64,000 nt of DNA from Pinus tabuliformis. Taxonomy: Eukaryota; Streptophyta; Pinopsida; Pinales; Pinaceae. The stretch covers positions 1,678,796,167 to 1,678,860,166 of the forward strand of contig CM062818.1 of NCBI GenBank assembly GCA_031772625.1. The letters run 5' to 3'. The position numbers and the translations under genes were made by a program. Each line of letters starts with the position of its first letter. Positions within the stretch are counted from its first letter, which is position 1. Under the pieces are notes generated by a model. The model did not search any database, was not told the origin of the DNA, and was given only the letters and a program-made list of their open reading frames with translations. Below, piece by piece: positions 60,261 to 64,000 of this stretch.

Positions 60261-61527
60261 TTATTTTTATATTTTTTTTTCCATACGGTAAATTTTATGG
60301 AGTTCATGAAAATTTGTTCTTGTATTACCAATGTTTATTTTCTTCTTTTATAGTAGTCACCACAGAGAGACAATTTTGATTTTTGAGATTTGAGGTAATA
60401 ATATTTTTAATGATGATTTAACGTCCACTAAGACCAATGTGGTCTATCCAACCTTAAGACCATTGTGGTCTGTTATCTTGATCTGCAAAATGATATCTTC
60501 CTTTGTCTTTAATGGTTTAGCCATTCTTATGCCATATTTACTTAAGCCAAAAATGATTTTGGCTAGAATTTGAAACAATTTTAAGAAACGCCTTGTCTTC
60601 CATGTTATTTAAGATCTTTTTATATACTAAATACCTAACCATAAACAAGCTCTCAATAGAAAAGAAAAAAGGTAGCTTCAATGAAAAATAAAATAAAATA
60701 TAATTTTTATAATTTTAAAGCTATATATTATGCAAAATTATTAACACCTTAGTATAAACAATTTCCCCACCTTTTCGCAACTAAACATGTCACATTCTTA
60801 TCCATGAAATCTGAGTTGGTAAGGCAAAATGACCATCAGGATTCTCTTTATAAGTTAAAGGGTTTGAAAAATTATTTATAGTAATAAATAAAATGAATTA
60901 TTGTAATCTAAGGGTTTTATGTAAGAAAAAGTGCATTTTAATCAATAAGATAAATGTTAATATAAAAGAATGGTGCAAGAGACGAGGCTCTAGTTATACT
61001 TACAAATGGGTAGATGTGAAGATTTATAAGAAACAAAGTCTAATGGATGCAAATGGGTGGTTGTAAAGATTTATGAACAAAATTTGTTAATGTGATGATC
61101 AACCCCATTAAGATCTCTGGTTAAATTATTCTTTCTTTTCCGTTTAATTCTTTTTAAGAATTCATACTACAGCCCATCTGCAATAGCGAAAATTCCATCA
61201 CGTTCTCTAGCTATAATATAGTTTAATTCTGAATTTAAGCTTTTTGGTGAAATAAAAGTGTAAGCTTATATTACAATTTCACCAAATGATGCAATTGCAA
61301 ATGAAGCTAGTCCAAAGGATCAAGATTTCTTACTCACATCGAGGATGGGAGTCTCCACATACCCAGGGTAAAAAACACTCACTCCGATGTTATAAGGCAT
61401 CAATTCAAGTCTAAGAGCCTTAGCAAGTCCTTTCACGCCATATTTAGTTGCAGTATAAACAGAAGCCCCATACTGCGCATACTGCAAAGCCCATGAAAGG
61501 GTGAATCCATTGCCACACATTTATGAA

Positions 61528-61611
61528 TAGTCTAGCTTATACGAAATAGTTTTTTATTAGAATCTTAAATAGTCTAGCTTATACGAAATAGTTTTTTCTT
61601 AGAATCTTAAA
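61528..61611. repeat. 42-bp tandem duplication
   Basis: TAGTCTAGCTTATACGAAAT starts at 61528 and 61570. It lies in the intron between exons 2 and 3 of reductase copy 2. An A-rich run follows near 61727-61748. Confidence 0.85.
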
Positions 61612-62344
61612 ATATAATTTTAAGATAAGATAGTAATTTTTTTTAATGAAAATATATTTTTGAATACTTTGAAAATTATATAAATTAAACAAATTTTTAA
61701 ACATCACTACCAAAATCTAATTAAAACCCAAAAAAAAAAAAAAAAAAACTCCTCTTATATGATAAATTATACAGTTAATAAACTGAAACTATGATCATAA
61801 AAAATAAAAACCATGTGCCACCCAAAAACCATTTTCATGAATCATACCAGACCAGTCAAAGAACTGACAAGAAAAACAGACATGGGCGGTCGGGCATGGT
61901 ATTGGTTTGTGCGATGCTTCATCAAGCGAAGAGCAACATGCAGAGTGTTTACCATCCCTAATAAATTTGTGTTAATCGTCTCATGCAAATCTTTGATGGG
62001 AATTTCATCTATAAATCCAACTCTCGCCCACCTAGCATTACAAACAACCACATCAATAGGTCTCCATTGAAATGATTGTTGTATCGCATGCGAAAGAGCT
62101 TCATAGTCACTCACATCAGCAGTCTGTATAGGAAAAAAGTAATTCTAATTTCAATCTGAGTTTGAAATTAACCAAACTCAACTGTAGATTTCAAAAATAA
62201 AACTTGAAATTAACTCGATTACATATTCCAAAAGTACTTGATTAATTTGGAACTTCAATAATAAAAGACAATGAGAAAAACCTATCCAAAAGTATAGAAT
62301 TGGAAAATCTAATAATTAAAGACAATGAGAAAAACCTATCCATG

Positions 62345-62461
62345 TACCTCTGTGAATATTCTATCAGCACTGATAGTTTTAAGTACCTTTGTGAATATTC
62401 TATCAGCACTGATAGTTTTATGTACCTTTGAGAATATTCTATCAGCACTGATAGTTGTATT
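62345..62461 (-). repeat. 39-bp in-frame tandem repeat at the exon 1 splice donor, three copies
   Basis: On the minus strand each unit reads ACTATCAGTGCTGATAGAAT and ends AG followed by GTAC. It encodes the 13-residue unit TISADRIFTKVHK three times. Every copy carries a potential splice donor, so the exon end is triplicated without loss of frame. Confidence 0.8.
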
Positions 62462-62928
62462 ATCGACCAACTTATCTATGGCCTTTTCCAGTTTGGTAGA
62501 GCTTCTGGCTATCAAAGTAACGAAAGCTCCTTGAGGTAGAGCCTCTTTGGCAATAGCAAGGCCAATACCACTGGACCCTCTTGTTATTAGAACATGCTTC
62601 CCCCGAGTTTTAAGACATGGTGAAGGCTTCCAAAGAAAGGTTACCCCAACAAAAATAGTAAAAAGAAAATTTGTAATGGTGAGTATAGTTGCAGCCAATT
62701 CCATCTTGAGGAGAGGATCAGGGTTTCGGACAATGCCAATATTTCTTGAAAAAACTCAAGAACCTATGTATTTAGATTCGAGATGAGTTGGTTCTGGTTC
62801 TGGTTCTGTTGAGAATTAGATAGGCCATTATTACATAATTGTTTGTTTTTGGTTCTGGTTCTATTGAGAATTAGATAGACATTTATTACAGAATTGTTAA
62901 AGAATAATAATGTTGTATGGTTGGGTCA

Positions 62929-63343
62929 TGTTAGGTCAGAATATACATAACACACAATGGATTTATACTCAGAGACTTAGACGATAAGAGTAGAGAATAA
63001 TTCACAGAGACAGACACATCGAGAAATAACAAGATTACTCAATCAGAGACAACGGAATAGATAAAACAATCACTGGAGAACAGAAATCACTTTGCATTAC
63101 ATAACAGGCTTGTGCCTTGGCCTGCTTTCCTTGGCCAGAGCAATTACAAATTTACAGAGCAAAAGAAGGTTCTAGAATCCTGTATGTGATTCAGATGGAG
63201 ATGTGGAATGATCTTGAAATGAATGGCAGTGTAGAAAGATCTAGAATCCTAGAGATCTAGAAACTGATGGCGGTGTGGAGATCTAGAAAGATCTGATCTA
63301 GAAGGATCTAGAATCGTGTGTGAATTTGGTTTCACACTTAACA
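62929..63343 (-). repeat. Copia 3' LTR (415 bp)
   Basis: The plus-strand sequence starts TGTTAGGTCAG and ends CACACTTAACA, so TG/CA ends are present in element sense. It is preceded in element sense by the purine tract at about 63344-63358. GATCTAGA-type repeats occur at 63235-63310. Confidence 0.85.
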
Positions 63344-63367
63344 TTCTCCCACTTGAAGCCAAATAAG

Positions 63368-63995
63368 AGTAATCAAGCCACACCGAGTCCCACCATGCCT
63401 CTACATAACTCATGTTTATTTTGTGGTAGAATCTTAGTGAGCATATCAGCAGGGTTCCTATCTATATGTATCTTTTCCAAGGATAATTGTTCTTCCTCCA
63501 ACACATGCCAGATCCAATGCTACCTTAAGTCAATGTGCTTGGTTTTTGAATGAAATGTTGGGTTTCTCGCCAAGTGAATGGCACTCTGACTATCACAATA
63601 TAACACATACTTGTGCTGCGTTATTCCTATCTCTCCTAGAATCGTTGCATCCAGAACATCTCTTTACAAGCTTCTATTGCAGCTATGTACTCTTTTTCTG
63701 TTGTAGAGAGGGTTACTATTCTTTGTAGCCTTGACACCCAAGATATTGTTGCACCTATAAATGTATACACATAACCTGTAGTGGACTTTCTGGTATCCAT
63801 ATCTCCAGCCATATCTGCATCTGTAAATCCTTCAACCACAGTCTCATCATGACCAAAACATAAACAATAATGACTACTACCTTTGAGATACCTAAAAATC
63901 CATTTTACTGCTTGCCAATATTGTTTGCTTGGATTGGCAAGGAACCTACTCACTACTCCCACTGAATATGCAATGTCTGGTCGTGTGCATACCAT
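63368..63995 (-). pseudogene. Copia RNase H, end of the polyprotein (broken)
   Basis: The minus-strand frame 63995-63636 reads TRPDIAYSVGVVSRFLANPS, WIFRYLKGSSHYCL, GFTDADMAGD, STTGYVYTFIGATISWVS and LSTTEKEYIAA, the Ty1/copia RNase H. A one-base deletion near 63634 shifts the frame. The next part resumes with YVLYCDSQSAIHLARNPTFH. A TAG lies near 63526 where DLRYHW is usual. It ends with NPADMLTKILP and a stop near 63368. The upstream RT lies beyond the window. Confidence 0.85.
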
Positions 63996-64000
63996 GGCAT

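Larger units (their letters stand above)
58182..62704 (-). pseudogene. Short-chain dehydrogenase (3-ketodihydrosphingosine reductase-like), copy 2
   Basis: A minus-strand split gene. Exon 1 (62704 to about 62348) has an N-terminal hydrophobic segment, then GKHVLITRGSSGIGLAIAKE, a Rossmann loop with one Gly changed to Arg, then GAFVTLIARS. Exon 2 (62123-61848) has VVVCNARWARVGFIDEIPIK, with NAG changed to NAR, and NTNLLGMVNTLHVAL. Exon 3 (61481-61338) has the active-site VYTATKYGVKGLAKALRLEL (Tyr and Lys kept) and ends at a consensus donor GTGAGTAAG. A C-terminal exon (58416-58182) has DATKNGTFMATYHITG and a membrane-like tail but an upstream TAG. Membrane segments plus this SDR pattern resemble the ER sphingolipid enzyme KDSR/TSC10. 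Substitutions at two cofactor positions suggest decay. Confidence 0.6.
62929..64000 (-). mobile_element. Ty1/copia element, 3' part (continues past the window)
   Basis: On the minus strand the end of the copia polyprotein (RNase H) runs into a purine-rich AAGTGGGAGAATG tract and a 415-bp LTR (62929-63343). The element entered the 42-bp repeat upstream of reductase copy 2. The rest of pol, gag and the 5' LTR lie beyond base 64000. Confidence 0.85.

Noticed and set aside
63320..63728. Plus-strand frames of 60-77 codons in the copia element
   Set aside because: They are antisense to the RNase H end and purine tract.

Overview
The window is plant nuclear DNA made almost entirely of transposable elements. 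The families present are Ty3/gypsy elements with an extra RNase H, a chromovirus-like Ty3/gypsy element, Ty1/copia, and L1-type LINEs with RNase H. Together with LTRs of 4-5 kb and deep nesting, they point to a seed plant with a large genome. A gymnosperm is plausible, but that is inference. The only host-gene sequences I recognise are two decayed copies of a short-chain dehydrogenase resembling 3-ketodihydrosphingosine reductase. I see no rRNA, tRNA, CRISPR or prokaryotic features.

Bases 1-37150 are a nest of LTR retrotransposons. The oldest layer is element D, a plus-strand fragment of a Tat-like integrase (36472-36960). Element B, a chromovirus-like Ty3/gypsy element on the minus strand, sits in D. 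B's 333-bp 5' LTR (36139-36471), Met-tRNA-type primer site, gag, protease, RT-RNase H and most of the integrase are visible. B is split twice. Element C (19635-33946, minus strand, 5-bp target duplication CCTTC) sits at the protease/RT junction. Element A (plus strand, ending at 16956) sits in the integrase. A starts before the window, so the rest of B, its 3' LTR and most of D should lie upstream.

Elements A and C belong to the Tat-like group. Their order is gag, protease, an extra RNase H, RT, RNase H, integrase. Both have very long LTRs (A at least 4.85 kb, C 3.9-4.0 kb), and in both a long sense-strand reading frame lies inside the LTR. Each LTR frame has an N-terminal globular part and a charged, coiled-coil-like C-terminal part. 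All copies are broken, and some lesions are shared by both LTRs of one element, so they predate insertion.

Bases 37150-64000 hold a LINE fragment (E, 37150-39010) abutting reductase copy 1 (39011-40049), a 42-bp tandem repeat, AT-rich non-coding DNA, and a possible solo LTR (about 42660-43577). These are followed by a decayed LINE (F, 44950-46870), more AT-rich DNA, and a nearly full-length LINE (G, 51062-57347) whose two frames overlap as ATGA. Reductase copy 2 (58182-62704) is followed by the end of a minus-strand Ty1/copia element (62929-64000). Every coding region here carries stops or frameshifts; nothing looks intact.
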